DNA of 64,000 nucleotides, from NCBI RefSeq assembly GCF_003651185.1, contig NZ_RCDC01000008.1, positions 124,001 through 188,000 on the forward strand, given 5' to 3'. Below the pieces are notes generated by a model. That model was not told the DNA's origin. It saw nothing but the letters and a program-made list of their open reading frames with translations, and did not search any database. The translations under genes were made by a program, and so were the position numbers. Positions 1-8,958 of this stretch are shown piece after piece (within the stretch, counting starts at the first letter, position 1; each line of letters begins with the position of its first letter). The DNA is from Stenotrophomonas rhizophila (lineage in GTDB: Bacteria; Pseudomonadota; Gammaproteobacteria; Xanthomonadales; Xanthomonadaceae).

Positions 1-2013
1 GCGCGTGTGCCGAGCCTGAACATTGAATCGTCCTACGGTCGTGCCTTCCCGCGTTTCTACATCCGCGGCCTGGGCAACACCGATTTCGACCTCAATGCCT
101 CGCAGCCGGTGTCGCTGGTGTATGACGATGTGGTGCAGGAAAGCCCGCTGCTGAAGGGCTTCCCGCTGTTCGACCTGGCCGGTGTGGAAGTGCTGCGCGG
201 CCCGCAGGGCACGCTGTTCGGCCGCAATACCCCGGCCGGCGTGGTGAAGTTCGATTCGGCGCGTCCCTCGCAGGATGCCGACGGGTACATCAAGGTCGCC
301 TACGGCAGCTACAACACCTGGAACACGCAGGGCGCCTACGGCGGCCCGCTGACCGACCGCTGGTCGGCGCGCGTGTCCGCGCTGTACCAGCGCCGCGACG
401 ACTGGGTCACCAACACCCGCCAGGGCGCCCCGGCGCAGGGCTTCGAGGGCTATGACGAAGCCGCCGCCCGCGTGCAGTTCCTGTACGAAGGCGACGACGT
501 CGAAGCGCTGTTCAACCTGCACAAGCGCAAGCTCAACGGCACCGCGCGCCTGTTCCGCGCCAACATCCTCAAGCCGGGCACCAACCAGCTGGTCGAAAAC
601 TTCGACCGCGATGAAGTCTCCACCGATGGCCAGAACTTCTCCGACCTGGAAACCTGGGGCGGCAGCGCGCGGCTGAAGTGGGATCTGGGCCGCGTCACCC
701 TGCACTCGATCACCGGGTACGAGACCGCTGAATCGCTGAACCGTGGCGACATCGACGGCGGCTACGGTGCCAGCTTCCTGGGCGCCGGCAACTACGGCCC
801 GGGCAACATCCCGTTCGCGTCCGAATCGGCCGATGGCCTGCCGCACCACCGCCAGTGGACCCAGGAATTCCGCGTGGAATCCAACGAGTGGGGCCGCTTC
901 GACTGGCAGGCCGGCGTGTTCTACTTCGATGAAGACGTCACCATCGACAACTTCAACTACGACTCGCTGACCCCCGGCAACCCGCAGACCGGCCACGTCG
1001 TGCAGAACCAGCGCAACAAGGCGTGGGCCGCGTTCGCCTCCGGCGATTTTGACGTGACCGAGCGCTTCAAGCTGCGCGGTGGCGTGCGTTACACGCAGGA
1101 CAAGAAGGACTTCAGCGCCAGCGTGCTGCAGGCCGTGCCGTTCGGTACCCCGGTCAGTGGCCCGTACATCGCCAGGACCGACGTCAACGACGTCAGCTGG
1201 GACCTGAGCGGCGTCTATCAGATCACCGACAACCTCAACGCGTACGCCCGCGTGGCCAAGGGCTTCCGCGCCCCGTCGATCCAGGGCCGCCTGGCATTCT
1301 CGCCCGGCCTGTCGCAGGCCAACTCGGAGAAGGTCATCTCGTACGAGGCCGGCATCAAGGCCGACCTGTTCGACCGCCGCGCCCGCCTGGGCTTCAACGT
1401 GTTCCGCTACAACGTCGACGGCCAGCAGCTGATCGCCGTGGGTGGCACCAACAACACCGCGACCCTGCTCAACGCCGACAAGACCCTCGGCCAGGGCGCG
1501 GAGCTGGACTTCGAGGCCTACCTGACCGACCACGTCCTGCTGACCCTGGGCAGCAGCTACAACGACACCGAGATCAAGGACAAGGATCTGGCGGTGGCGA
1601 TCTGTGGCGGCGGCTGCACCATCACTGACCCGACCACGGTCATCGATGGCGGTACCTACGCGCTGGTCAACGGCAACCCGCTGCCGCAGGCGCCGAAGTG
1701 GATCCACAACCTGACCTTGCGCGCCGGCTTCCCGGTCAACGATGCCAGCGAGTTCTACGTCTACACCGACTGGGCGTACCGCAGCCCGGTGAATTTCTTC
1801 CTGTACGAGTCGCCGGAGTTCCGCAGCCGCTCCTCGCTGGAAGGGGGCCTGCGCCTGGGCTACAACTGGGATTACGGCCAGTACGACGTGGCCGCGTACG
1901 GCCGCAACCTGACCGACCAGGTCCGTGTGGTCGGCGCGATCGACTTCAACAACCTGACCGGCTTCCTCAACGAGCCGCGCACGTTCGGTCTGGAGTTCAC
2001 CGCTAAGTTCTGA
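1..2013 (+). CDS. TonB-dependent receptor (5' end outside window)
   Basis: Outer-membrane TonB-dependent receptor, which would import an iron chelate, vitamin or carbohydrate using TonB energy. The frame is open from base 1, so the signal peptide, TonB box and start of the plug lie upstream. The visible part begins inside the plug domain (IRGLGNTDF, then the diagnostic LRGPQGTLFGRN around visible residues 65-76). The rest has the alternating aromatic pattern of a 22-strand barrel and ends in the expected C-terminal phenylalanine (FTAKF). A short extracellular loop near nt 1605-1620 carries two cysteines (CGGGC). The substrate cannot be told from sequence. A strong hairpin terminator follows 50 bases downstream, so this is the last gene of its transcript. 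Confidence 0.93.
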   Translation, partial: ARVPSLNIESSYGRAFPRFYIRGLGNTDFDLNASQPVSLVYDDVVQESPLLKGFPLFDLAGVEVLRGPQGTLFGRNTPAGVVKFDSARPSQDADGYIKVAYGSYNTWNTQGAYGGPLTDRWSARVSALYQRRDDWVTNTRQGAPAQGFEGYDEAAARVQFLYEGDDVEALFNLHKRKLNGTARLFRANILKPGTNQLVENFDRDEVSTDGQNFSDLETWGGSARLKWDLGRVTLHSITGYETAESLNRGDIDGGYGASFLGAGNYGPGNIPFASESADGLPHHRQWTQEFRVESNEWGRFDWQAGVFYFDEDVTIDNFNYDSLTPGNPQTGHVVQNQRNKAWAAFASGDFDVTERFKLRGGVRYTQDKKDFSASVLQAVPFGTPVSGPYIARTDVNDVSWDLSGVYQITDNLNAYARVAKGFRAPSIQGRLAFSPGLSQANSEKVISYEAGIKADLFDRRARLGFNVFRYNVDGQQLIAVGGTNNTATLLNADKTLGQGAELDFEAYLTDHVLLTLGSSYNDTEIKDKDLAVAICGGGCTITDPTTVIDGGTYALVNGNPLPQAPKWIHNLTLRAGFPVNDASEFYVYTDWAYRSPVNFFLYESPEFRSRSSLEGGLRLGYNWDYGQYDVAAYGRNLTDQVRVVGAIDFNNLTGFLNEPRTFGLEFTAKF

Positions 2014-2061
2014 TGCACGTCATGCGGTAGGTGCCCAGCGTAGGTGGGCATCTTGAAAAAC

Positions 2062-2093
2062 GAAAACGGCGCGGAGAGATCCGCGCCGTTTTC
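2062..2093 (+). terminator. Rho-independent terminator after the TonB receptor
   Basis: A perfect 14-bp stem, GAAAACGGCGCGGA at 2062-2075 pairing with 2080-2093, closes a GAGA loop. The A-run on the left arm and T-run on the right arm make it usable in both directions, but the gene on the other strand is also followed by the separate palindrome at 2124-2201. It lies 49 bases after the receptor stop codon. Confidence 0.85.
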
Positions 2094-2123
2094 TGTTCTG
2101 AGCTGATGTTGTTGAACGCGGAT

Positions 2124-2201
2124 GGGTAGTGCCGGCCGCTGGCCGGCTCTGCATCGTCCTGATCGAGATCGCGGAGAGCCGGCCAGCGGCCGGCACTACC
2201 C
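2124..2201. repeat. SMAG-type REP pair, inverted
   Basis: Two 27-base arms (2124-2150 and 2175-2201) are perfect reverse complements. Each carries the GTAG head followed by the GTGCCGGCCGCTGGCCGGC stem-loop core, and they are separated by 24 bases. This is the inverted-dimer form of the Stenotrophomonas GTAG palindromes. It sits between the convergent 3' ends of the TonB receptor and the acid phosphatase, where it may also act as a transcript end. Confidence 0.85.
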
Positions 2202-2228
2202 ACAATGCCATCGACAGGTGGCGCCGCC

Positions 2229-3077
2229 TTACAACGCGCTCGCCGGGCGCACCTTCAGCACCGCTTCTTCAGCCGCACAATCCCGCGCGGAATGCTGCCC
2301 CGACTTGCGTGCCGCGGCGATCTCCCTGCGCGCGGCCAGCAGGTCGCTGTTGAACGCGGCATTGTCATGCAGGCGTGCCACGGCGGCGGCGCCCATGAAA
2401 CGGCCTTCCAGGATGTCGCTCTGCCAATGCACGTTGCAGACCAGGCGGCTCTCGCCGTAGTTGCGGCCGCGTGCCTGGATCGCATCGGCGCGGTCGGGGG
2501 CGATCTCCGAGAGGATCAGGGCCCAGGCCCAACCGATCGAGGTGTGGCCGGACGGATATGAGCCGTTGCCGCGCAGGTCCTGCTCGTCTTCGGGCGAGCA
2601 GGTGGGCTCACCATTGACCATGAACGGCCGCGCGCGCTGGTAGTGCTTCTTCGCCGTGCGGGTGGCCGCGCTGGCATCGATCCGGCTGCGTTCCAGCAGG
2701 CGGTACAGGGCCGGCGTCTTCACCGCATCCACGTCGACATCGATCGCGCAGGAGAACTGGTTGGCACCGGCCGGGAAGGCGAGCTCGGCGTCGCGGTGGG
2801 CCTGCTCGAAGCGCGGGCTGCCGCGCAGGGCACGGGCTTCACGGCTGACCTGTTCGTCCAGCGCGAAGCCGGCCGAGCCGGCGGCCGGCGGCGCCGGTAC
2901 CAGTGCCAGGCTGTCCGGCACGGCCGTGCTCTGCAGGTAGCCGACGGCCTTGGTGGTGACCGAGGCTTCCACCGGCGTGGTGCGCGGTGCGGCCGTTGAC
3001 GAACAGCCGGCGAGGGCGGCGAGCAGGGCGGTCGCCAGCATCGGGCGAACGGCAGCGGAGCGCAGGGACGACGACAT
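2229..3077 (-). CDS. Class A (PAP2-family) acid phosphatase, lipoprotein
   Basis: Non-specific acid phosphatase of the PAP2/class A family, acting in the periplasm on phosphomonoesters. The full signature is present in the 282-residue protein: KX6RP (K143 to P151), PSGH (175-178) and SRX5HX3D (S210 to D221), with the expected spacing. The N-terminus is a lipoprotein signal ending LAGC (Cys25), so it is probably tethered to the membrane. The reading frame is open upstream to 3248, but the ATG at 3077 puts the signal peptide exactly at the N-terminus, so I chose it. It is transcribed away from the divergent lipase gene and ends just before the REP pair. Confidence 0.9.
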   Translation of the reverse strand: MSSSLRSAAVRPMLATALLAALAGCSSTAAPRTTPVEASVTTKAVGYLQSTAVPDSLALVPAPPAAGSAGFALDEQVSREARALRGSPRFEQAHRDAELAFPAGANQFSCAIDVDVDAVKTPALYRLLERSRIDASAATRTAKKHYQRARPFMVNGEPTCSPEDEQDLRGNGSYPSGHTSIGWAWALILSEIAPDRADAIQARGRNYGESRLVCNVHWQSDILEGRFMGAAAVARLHDNAAFNSDLLAARREIAAARKSGQHSARDCAAEEAVLKVRPASAL

Positions 3078-3143
3078 CGGCAGGTCTCGAAGAAGAGGGG
3101 AGCGGCATGATCGCAGCTTCATCCGGTGACGACAGCGGCCGTT

Positions 3144-3185
3144 CGTCATCCGGCCAGATCCGGCATGGCCGTGCCCCGGATGACG
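3144..3185. repeat. Intergenic inverted repeat between divergent genes
   Basis: CGTCATCCGG at 3144-3153 is the exact reverse complement of 3176-3185. The 22 bases between can form a second short stem (GGCA/TGCC). It lies in the 257-base gap between the divergent phosphatase and lipase genes, well upstream of both starts. It lacks a GTAG head and a T-run, so it is neither a typical SMAG element nor an obvious terminator; a regulatory or REP-like role is possible. Confidence 0.5.
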
Positions 3186-3334
3186 GAAACCCGCGACTGG
3201 TTCACGGATTTCATGGGTCGCACGACATAGCGTCATCGAAGGCGCCATCGTTCGTCATATCTCCATGGATACATGCACCCATGGCAACGCGGCAGCGCCG
3301 GTCATCAGGGGGATTACCTGCAAGGAGACAGCGG

Positions 3335-4216
3335 ATGCGAAGCAGCGCGGGAAGGTGGGGGGGCGGTCTGGCCCTGGGTCTGATGCTGGCGTGCGGCACG
3401 GTGCACGCGGCCGATGTAGTGGGGGTGGCGTTCGTGCACGGCACCGGCAAACAGACCGATGCGCGCGCGGACTACTGGCAGCCGGGCATCATCGATACGG
3501 TGCGCCTCGGGCTGCCCAACAGCAGCAACTACACCGTCATCAACTGCGATTTCGAGCAGTACATGTGGACGCCCGAAGCGGCCGGTTGTCTGGCGGGGCA
3601 GCTGACCAGCTTCATCAACACCCGTGGCATCACCAGGCTGGTGGTGATCACCCATTCCAACGGCGGCAACGTGGTGCGCTGGATCCTCTCCAACCCCACC
3701 TATGACAGCCGGTATCCGAAGATCATCCAGACGGTGAGCAAGGTCACCGCGCTGGCGCCGTCCTCGGCCGGTACGCCGCTGGCCGACGCGGTGCTCAACG
3801 GCAACATGTTCGAAACCTCGGTGGGCTGGCTGCTGGGCTACAAGAGCGATGCCGTGCGCCAGCAGCAGGTGGGCCACATGGCCACCTACAACGCGCAGAA
3901 CCTGTACGGCACGGCCGGTCGCCCCGCATTGCCCAGGCCGTTCCGCGCGGTGGTCGGCTCGGATGTGGAATCGGCGGTGTGGGACAGCAACAGTTACTGC
4001 GGTGGCTATGCGCAGAACGTGGGCCTGGAGTTCACCCAGAACTGGTTGAGCAGCTGCTCGGACGGCTTCCTGGAGTGCAGCAGCCAGAAGGCGGCCGGCA
4101 CCACTTGGTTCACCGACACGCAGCGCACCAAAGGCGCCGAGCCACTCAGCCACAACCAGAGCCGGCGCGAGTGCTTCGGCCTGGGCACGATCCTGCGCAA
4201 CGACCTGACCCTGTGA
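3335..4216 (+). CDS. Secreted lipase/esterase, alpha/beta hydrolase
   Basis: Probable secreted lipase of 293 residues. A Sec signal peptide (about residues 1-25, cleavage after VHA) is followed by an alpha/beta-hydrolase core with an oxyanion-type segment FVHGTG (33-38) and nucleophile elbow THSNGG with Ser108; the usual first Gly of GxSxG is Thr here. Several cysteines in the C-terminal half suggest disulfides, and LSHNQS near the end is a good candidate for the catalytic His. The ATG at 3335 was preferred over more upstream in-frame starts because AAGGAG sits 7 bases before it and the signal peptide begins there. The next gene follows after 11 bases with its own Shine-Dalgarno, so the two form an operon. 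The natural substrate is unknown. Confidence 0.8.
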   Translation: MRSSAGRWGGGLALGLMLACGTVHAADVVGVAFVHGTGKQTDARADYWQPGIIDTVRLGLPNSSNYTVINCDFEQYMWTPEAAGCLAGQLTSFINTRGITRLVVITHSNGGNVVRWILSNPTYDSRYPKIIQTVSKVTALAPSSAGTPLADAVLNGNMFETSVGWLLGYKSDAVRQQQVGHMATYNAQNLYGTAGRPALPRPFRAVVGSDVESAVWDSNSYCGGYAQNVGLEFTQNWLSSCSDGFLECSSQKAAGTTWFTDTQRTKGAEPLSHNQSRRECFGLGTILRNDLTL

Positions 4217-4227
4217 GGAGCCCCCCG

Positions 4228-5436
4228 ATGATGCGACAGACGACGATCGCGGCGGCCCTGCTCGCCGCGCTGGCAGCGCTGCCACTGCAGGCGGCACAGC
4301 CGCTGCTGGCCGCCCGCGCCAGTGACCAGGTGCCACGTGCGGTAGAGCGTGCGCCCTTGCCGGCCGGACCGGTGGAGCAGGCGCCGTTGAGCTTTGCCTG
4401 GGCGCTGGATCCAGGCCAGGTACTGACCCCCGCACCGACCTTCATGGCCAGCAGCCGCAGCTACTGGGAGATGGTGGATGCACCGGCGCTGCAACAGGGC
4501 CTGGCGTTGCCGCTGACCGCGCCCGATGCGGTGATCCAGGTCAGCCCCGTGCAGGGCGCCCGTGCGCTGGATACCACCCAATGGCAGGTGCGTGATGCTT
4601 CCGGTGCGCTGGCGGTGGACAAGGTGGTCGATGACCAGCAACTGCGTGCGGCGGGGATGTCGGTCGGCCCGGGCACGGCGATGGTCCGCACGGGCGCCAC
4701 CTCCGCGGCAGGCAGCTACCGGCTGCAGAGCACGCAGGCCCAAGGCCGCTACGTGGTGCAGGTACTCGAACCCAACAGCCCGATCGCGCTGCAGCTGCAG
4801 GCGAGCAGCGACCGGGTGCTGGCCGGTGGCACGCTGGCGCTGAGCGCGCGGCTGGTCAACGACGGTGGCTTGGCAGCGGCGCAGGCCGCCCGTGCGCGGC
4901 CGCGGCCGCTGCCGGCCGTAGGCGAGGCCCTGCTGGTGGCGCCCGATGGCCGCAGCTGGCCGGTTCCGCTGGTCGCCGCCAGAGACGGTCTGCGTGCACA
5001 GGTGACGGTGCCGCAGGACATCGGCACGGCGCAGGGGTTGTGGGAACTGCAGGCGTTTGTCAGTGCCGACGGCGTGCAGCGCGATGCCAAGGTGGCGTTC
5101 GCGGTGGCGCAGGCGACGGCGCGCTTCCAGGGCCAGGTCGAGGCGGATGCCAGCCGCCGCGAGGTGCGCCTGCCGCTGCAGATCGGTGCGCCGGGCCGCT
5201 ATGAGGCGCGTGGCACCCTGTATGCCACCGGCCCGGACGGGACGCTGCGGCCAGTGGCGCAGGCACATAGTGCGGCGTGGTTCGCGACGGTAGGGGCGGG
5301 TGAGCTGCGGCTGCCGTTCGCCAGCGCGGCGTTGCCGAGCGGCTATGCCGCCCCGTTCGAGGTGCGTGACCTGCAGCTGCAGGACCAGAGCCGGATGGCA
5401 CCGATCGAATCACGTGCGGTGGCGGTGAGGTTCTGA
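4228..5436 (+). CDS. Exported DUF4785-type protein, partner of the lipase
   Basis: A 402-residue exported protein that I match to DUF4785-type proteins from family resemblance. A signal peptide (residues 1 to about 22, LPLQAAQ) is followed by a segment with an invariant-looking SRSYWEMVDA motif and a C-terminal half made of beta-rich, Ig-like stretches (LQLQASSDRVLAGGTLALSA begins one). No catalytic motif is visible. The start ATG at 4228 has TGAGGAG 7 bases upstream, overlapping the lipase stop. The pairing suggests that it binds, folds or assists the lipase, or acts on the same surface substrate. This is inference. Confidence 0.7.
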   Translation: MMRQTTIAAALLAALAALPLQAAQPLLAARASDQVPRAVERAPLPAGPVEQAPLSFAWALDPGQVLTPAPTFMASSRSYWEMVDAPALQQGLALPLTAPDAVIQVSPVQGARALDTTQWQVRDASGALAVDKVVDDQQLRAAGMSVGPGTAMVRTGATSAAGSYRLQSTQAQGRYVVQVLEPNSPIALQLQASSDRVLAGGTLALSARLVNDGGLAAAQAARARPRPLPAVGEALLVAPDGRSWPVPLVAARDGLRAQVTVPQDIGTAQGLWELQAFVSADGVQRDAKVAFAVAQATARFQGQVEADASRREVRLPLQIGAPGRYEARGTLYATGPDGTLRPVAQAHSAAWFATVGAGELRLPFASAALPSGYAAPFEVRDLQLQDQSRMAPIESRAVAVRF

Positions 5437-5438
5437 GT

Positions 5439-6269
5439 TCAACCCGCGAACGCGCTCAACCGGCCGGCCTGATCCACCACGCGGATCGGGCCGCCGAACA
5501 GCTCGGATAACGGTGCATCGCGCAGCAGCGCCGCGCGCGGGCCGTCAGCGAGGATCTTGCCGCCGCGCAGCATCACCACCCGTTCGATCTCGGGAATGAT
5601 CTCCTCGATGTGGTGGGTCACCAGCACCAGGGTGATGCCTTGGCGGGCGAGCTCGCGCATGGTGGCGATCAGCTGCTCGCGGGCGATCAGGTCCAGCCCG
5701 GTGGAGGGTTCATCCAGCAGCAGGGCCTGCGGCCGGTTCACCAGCGCCCGGGCGATCAGCACGCGCCGGGTTTCGCCGGCCGAGAGTTCGGCATAGCCGC
5801 GCTGCAGCAGCGGCAGGGCACCGGTCATGGCCAGGGTTTCACGCGCGCGTTCGCGCATCTCCGGGCTCACCTCGCGGAAGGCCGGCACCACGAAGCTGGC
5901 GAAGAAGCCGGTCAGCACCGCCTCTTCCACGGTCAGCCCGGGCATGTCGGAGAGATTGCTGCTCAGGTCCCCGGTGACGATGCCCAGCTGCGAGCGCAGC
6001 CGGTCCACCTGCCAGCGGTTCTGGCCGAGCACGCGCACCGCCACCGTGCCATCACCGTGCGCCAGCGGATACAGCTCGCGGGTGATCAGCTTGATGAAGG
6101 ACGACTTGCCGCAGCCATTGGGGCCAAGCAGGGCGGTGTGCTGGCCCTGTTCGATGCGCAGGCTGAGATCGTGCAGGACCCGGACCTGGCCGCGGATGAC
6201 ACAGGCGCGGTCGAGCTCGATCAGGGGGACGGGGGAGGCCGGCACCGCCGGCGAGGCTGCGACTGTCAT
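5439..6269 (-). CDS. ABC transporter ATP-binding protein
   Basis: Stand-alone ABC ATPase of 276 residues. Walker A is GPNGCGKSS (49-57); the signature is LSAGETRRVLIARAL, followed by Walker B LLLDEPSTGLD and an H-loop in LVTHHIEEI. The sequence resembles the ModF/YlmA-like ATPases, which occur without an obvious permease. No permease or binding protein gene is adjacent, so the substrate is open. The frame continues upstream to 6350, but the N-terminal extension is not ABC-like, so the ATG at 6269 is used; no strong Shine-Dalgarno decides this. Its stop is only 2 bases from the convergent DUF4785 stop. Confidence 0.85.
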   Translation of the reverse strand: MTVAASPAVPASPVPLIELDRACVIRGQVRVLHDLSLRIEQGQHTALLGPNGCGKSSFIKLITRELYPLAHGDGTVAVRVLGQNRWQVDRLRSQLGIVTGDLSSNLSDMPGLTVEEAVLTGFFASFVVPAFREVSPEMRERARETLAMTGALPLLQRGYAELSAGETRRVLIARALVNRPQALLLDEPSTGLDLIAREQLIATMRELARQGITLVLVTHHIEEIIPEIERVVMLRGGKILADGPRAALLRDAPLSELFGGPIRVVDQAGRLSAFAG

Positions 6270-6419
6270 GAATGCGGGGGCATGCTCACGAAGGTAAGGG
6301 AAGAACTGAATGACTGCGCAAAAATGGCATCGAAGGGATGAAGTTTGCAACGTCAGGCCCCATCATGTCCGAAGGTATCCCTGTTTCCTTGACGGCCGAG
6401 TGCGGCCCGGAGTCCTGCG

Positions 6420-7622
6420 ATGTTCGATACGCTCCTCAACTTCCTGACCGGCGGTGTCGTCGGCCTCGGCTGGTGGGGCATGGGCCTGGTGCTGCTGGTG
6501 TTCACCCAGCTGACCATCTTCGCCGTGACCCTGTATCTGCACCGCAGCCAGGCGCACCGGGGGGTGGATTTCCACCCGGTGATCGCGCACTTCTTCCGGT
6601 TCTGGACCTGGCTCACCACCTCCATGATCACCAAGGAGTGGGTGGCGATCCATCGCAAGCACCACGCCAAGGTGGAAACCGATGAAGACCCGCACAGCCC
6701 GGTGACCAAGGGCATCGGCATGGTCTTCTGGCGGGGCGTGGAGCTGTACCGCGAGGCCCGCGCGATGCGTGCGGATATCGAGCAGTACGGCCGCGGCGCT
6801 CCGGATGACTGGATCGAGCGCCACCTGTACACCCCGCACGCCAACCTCGGCCCGGTCGCACTGCTGGTCATCAACAGCATGCTGTTCGGCCTGCCCGGCG
6901 TGGCCCTGTGGGCGATCCAGATGGCCTGGATCCCGTTCTGGGCGGCCGGCGTCATCAATGGCCTGGGCCACTGGTGGGGCTACCGCAACTTCGAATCTGC
7001 CGATACCTCCACCAACCTGACGCCGTGGGCGTTCTGGGTGGGCGGTGAAGAGCTGCACAACAATCACCATGCCTTTCCGAGCTCGGCGCGCTTCTCGATG
7101 CGCCGCTGGGAGTTCGACATCGGCTGGGCGGTGATCCGCGGCCTGCAGGCGGTGCGTCTGGCCAAGGTGCTGCGTGTCGCGCCGAGCATGGACGTGCGCC
7201 CGAACATCGCCGTGCCGGATGCGGAAACCCTCAAGGCCCTGCTGTCGCACCGCTTCCAGGCGATGACGGATTACCAGCGCAACGTGTTCGTCCCGGCCCT
7301 GCGCGAAGAAGCTGCGATGGCTGGCGCCAAGTTGCGCAAGCTGCTGCCGCGCCGCATGCGCCGTGGCCTGGTCAACGACGGCCGCTGGCTCAAGCCGGAT
7401 TGCCGCGCCCAGCTCACTACCTGGGTCGAGCAGCGCCCGCGCATCCGCGTGCTGGTGGAACACCGCGCCCGTCTGGCGGCCCTGCTGGAAGCGCGCGGCA
7501 ACGACGCCGCCGAGCGCTTGAAGCTGCTCCAGGCGTGGTGCCACGAAGCCGAAGCCAGTGGTATCGCCGCGCTGCAGAACTACGCCGCGCGCCTGAAGGG
7601 CTACGCGCTGACGGCGCACTGA
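6420..7622 (+). CDS. Membrane fatty-acid (acyl) desaturase
   Basis: Integral-membrane di-iron desaturase, 400 residues, introducing a double bond (delta-9 type is most common) into acyl chains of lipids or acyl-CoA. All three histidine boxes are present: HRSQAHR (41-47), HRKHH (78-82) and HNNHH (213-217). Hydrophobic spans lie around residues 12-40, 58-75 and 142-185. A C-terminal extension after about residue 250 is Arg-rich and probably cytoplasmic. A GGAG lies 7 bases before the ATG. Transcription ends at the hairpin 7652-7682. The gene is divergent from the ABC ATPase. Confidence 0.9.
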   Translation: MFDTLLNFLTGGVVGLGWWGMGLVLLVFTQLTIFAVTLYLHRSQAHRGVDFHPVIAHFFRFWTWLTTSMITKEWVAIHRKHHAKVETDEDPHSPVTKGIGMVFWRGVELYREARAMRADIEQYGRGAPDDWIERHLYTPHANLGPVALLVINSMLFGLPGVALWAIQMAWIPFWAAGVINGLGHWWGYRNFESADTSTNLTPWAFWVGGEELHNNHHAFPSSARFSMRRWEFDIGWAVIRGLQAVRLAKVLRVAPSMDVRPNIAVPDAETLKALLSHRFQAMTDYQRNVFVPALREEAAMAGAKLRKLLPRRMRRGLVNDGRWLKPDCRAQLTTWVEQRPRIRVLVEHRARLAALLEARGNDAAERLKLLQAWCHEAEASGIAALQNYAARLKGYALTAH

Positions 7623-7625
7623 TCG

Positions 7626-8003
7626 ATGCGCTTCCCGACCGGGAACGCATCCGCAAAACGCCGCCTTGTGCGGCGTTTTGCGTGTCTGGGCCTGGCCGTT
7701 GGCGTGCTGGGCACGACGGCACAGGCCCAGGTCACTGATACGGGCAGTTACCTGCAGCGCATGGACACCGACGGCGACGGCCGGGTCAGCGTGGAGGAAT
7801 ACGTGCAGTGGCTGCTGTACGCCTTCGATCGCATGGACCGCAACGGCGATGGCGTGCTCAGCGCCGATGAGCTGCCCGGTGGCAAAGGTCCGCCGATCAC
7901 GCGGGAGCAGCAGCGGCAGACGCTGATCCAGCGGTTCCACAAGCAGGATGCCAATGGCGACGGGTATTTGAGTGCGCGCGAGTTGGCTGCGCCGCCGCGC
8001 TGA
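7626..8003 (+). CDS. Exported EF-hand calcium-binding protein
   Basis: A 125-residue protein with three canonical EF-hand loops: DTDGDGRVSVEE, DRNGDGVLSADE and DANGDGYLSARE. The N-terminus contains a Sec-type signal (core LGLAVGVLGTTAQAQ), so it probably binds Ca2+ in the periplasm. The first ATG at 7626 is 3 bases after the desaturase stop and lacks a clear Shine-Dalgarno; it gives a 15-residue extension before the signal. An in-frame GTG at 7668 would give a tidier signal peptide but lies inside the terminator-like hairpin 7652-7682. The start is therefore uncertain and may rely on coupling to the desaturase. Confidence 0.75.
   Translation: MRFPTGNASAKRRLVRRFACLGLAVGVLGTTAQAQVTDTGSYLQRMDTDGDGRVSVEEYVQWLLYAFDRMDRNGDGVLSADELPGGKGPPITREQQRQTLIQRFHKQDANGDGYLSARELAAPPR
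7652..7682 (+). terminator. Terminator hairpin inside the EF-hand 5' coding region
   Basis: CGCAAAACGCCGC at 7652-7664 pairs perfectly with 7670-7682 around a 5-base loop, with A-rich and T-rich outer arms. It lies 29 bases after the desaturase stop and inside codons 10-19 of the EF-hand reading frame, so readthrough is needed to express that gene from the desaturase promoter. Confidence 0.75.
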
Positions 8004-8080
8004 GCGTCGCGCTCGGACCGCCGCGAGGCAGCGCCCCGCGCTACACCGTGGTTCATCGGCGGACCCCTTAGAATTCCCCC

Positions 8081-8893
8081 ATGCCCGAGCTCCCTGAAGT
8101 AGAAACCACCCGCCGCGGCCTGGCCCCGCACCTGGAAGGCCGCAACGTCCACGGCGTGATCCTGCGCCGGCCCGACCTGCGCTGGCCGATCCCGCCGGAG
8201 ATCAGCACGCTGCTCCCCGGGCAGGCCATCCAAGGCGTGCGCCGGCGTGCCAAGTACCTGTTGCTCGATACCGCCGTGGGCAGCGCACTGCTGCACCTGG
8301 GCATGTCCGGCAGCCTGCGCGTGCTGCCCGGCGACACCCCGGTGCGCGCGCACGACCACGTCGACATCAGCCTGGACAATGGGCGCCTGCTGCGCTTCAA
8401 CGACCCGCGCCGCTTCGGCAGCCTGCTCTGGCAGCCGGCCGGAGAAACCCATTCGCTGCTGGCCGGACTCGGCCCGGAGCCGTTGGATGAGGCCTTCGAT
8501 GGCGACTATCTGTTCGCCCGCAGCCGCGGTCGCAGCGCGTCGGTGAAGACCTTCCTCATGGACCAGGGTATCGTGGTCGGGGTGGGCAACATCTACGCCG
8601 CCGAAAGCCTGTTCATGGCCGGGATCAACCCGCTGCGCGAGGCCGGCAAGATCTCCCGCGCGCGCTACCAGCGCCTGGCCGATGCGGTGAAACAGATCCT
8701 GACCTATGCCATCACCCGCGGCGGCACCACCCTGCGCGATTTCATCAATCCGGACGGGGCGCCGGGCTACTTCGAGCAGGAGTTGCTGGTCTACGGGCGT
8801 GAAGGCGAGCCCTGCCGCCAGTGTGGCCGGCTGCTCCGCCACGCCACCATCGGCCAGCGCGCCAGCGTCTGGTGCGGGCACTGCCAGCGCTGA
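8081..8893 (+). CDS. mutM: Formamidopyrimidine-DNA glycosylase
   Basis: Base-excision-repair glycosylase/AP lyase that removes 8-oxoguanine and ring-opened purines. The 270-residue length is typical. The N-terminus MPELPEVET carries the catalytic Pro (exposed after Met removal) and Glu. The body has the helix-two-turn-helix region with GVGNIYAAE, and the C-terminus is a complete zinc finger of the form CX2CX16CX2C (CRQCG to CGHC). It stands alone with its own upstream gap of 77 bases. Confidence 0.97.
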   Translation: MPELPEVETTRRGLAPHLEGRNVHGVILRRPDLRWPIPPEISTLLPGQAIQGVRRRAKYLLLDTAVGSALLHLGMSGSLRVLPGDTPVRAHDHVDISLDNGRLLRFNDPRRFGSLLWQPAGETHSLLAGLGPEPLDEAFDGDYLFARSRGRSASVKTFLMDQGIVVGVGNIYAAESLFMAGINPLREAGKISRARYQRLADAVKQILTYAITRGGTTLRDFINPDGAPGYFEQELLVYGREGEPCRQCGRLLRHATIGQRASVWCGHCQR

Positions 8894-8958
8894 ATCGTCG
8901 CGCGCCTGTCGCCTGCCCGGCGGTATAGTCCGCCCAACGTCACCGGCGGGGGTGTGCG

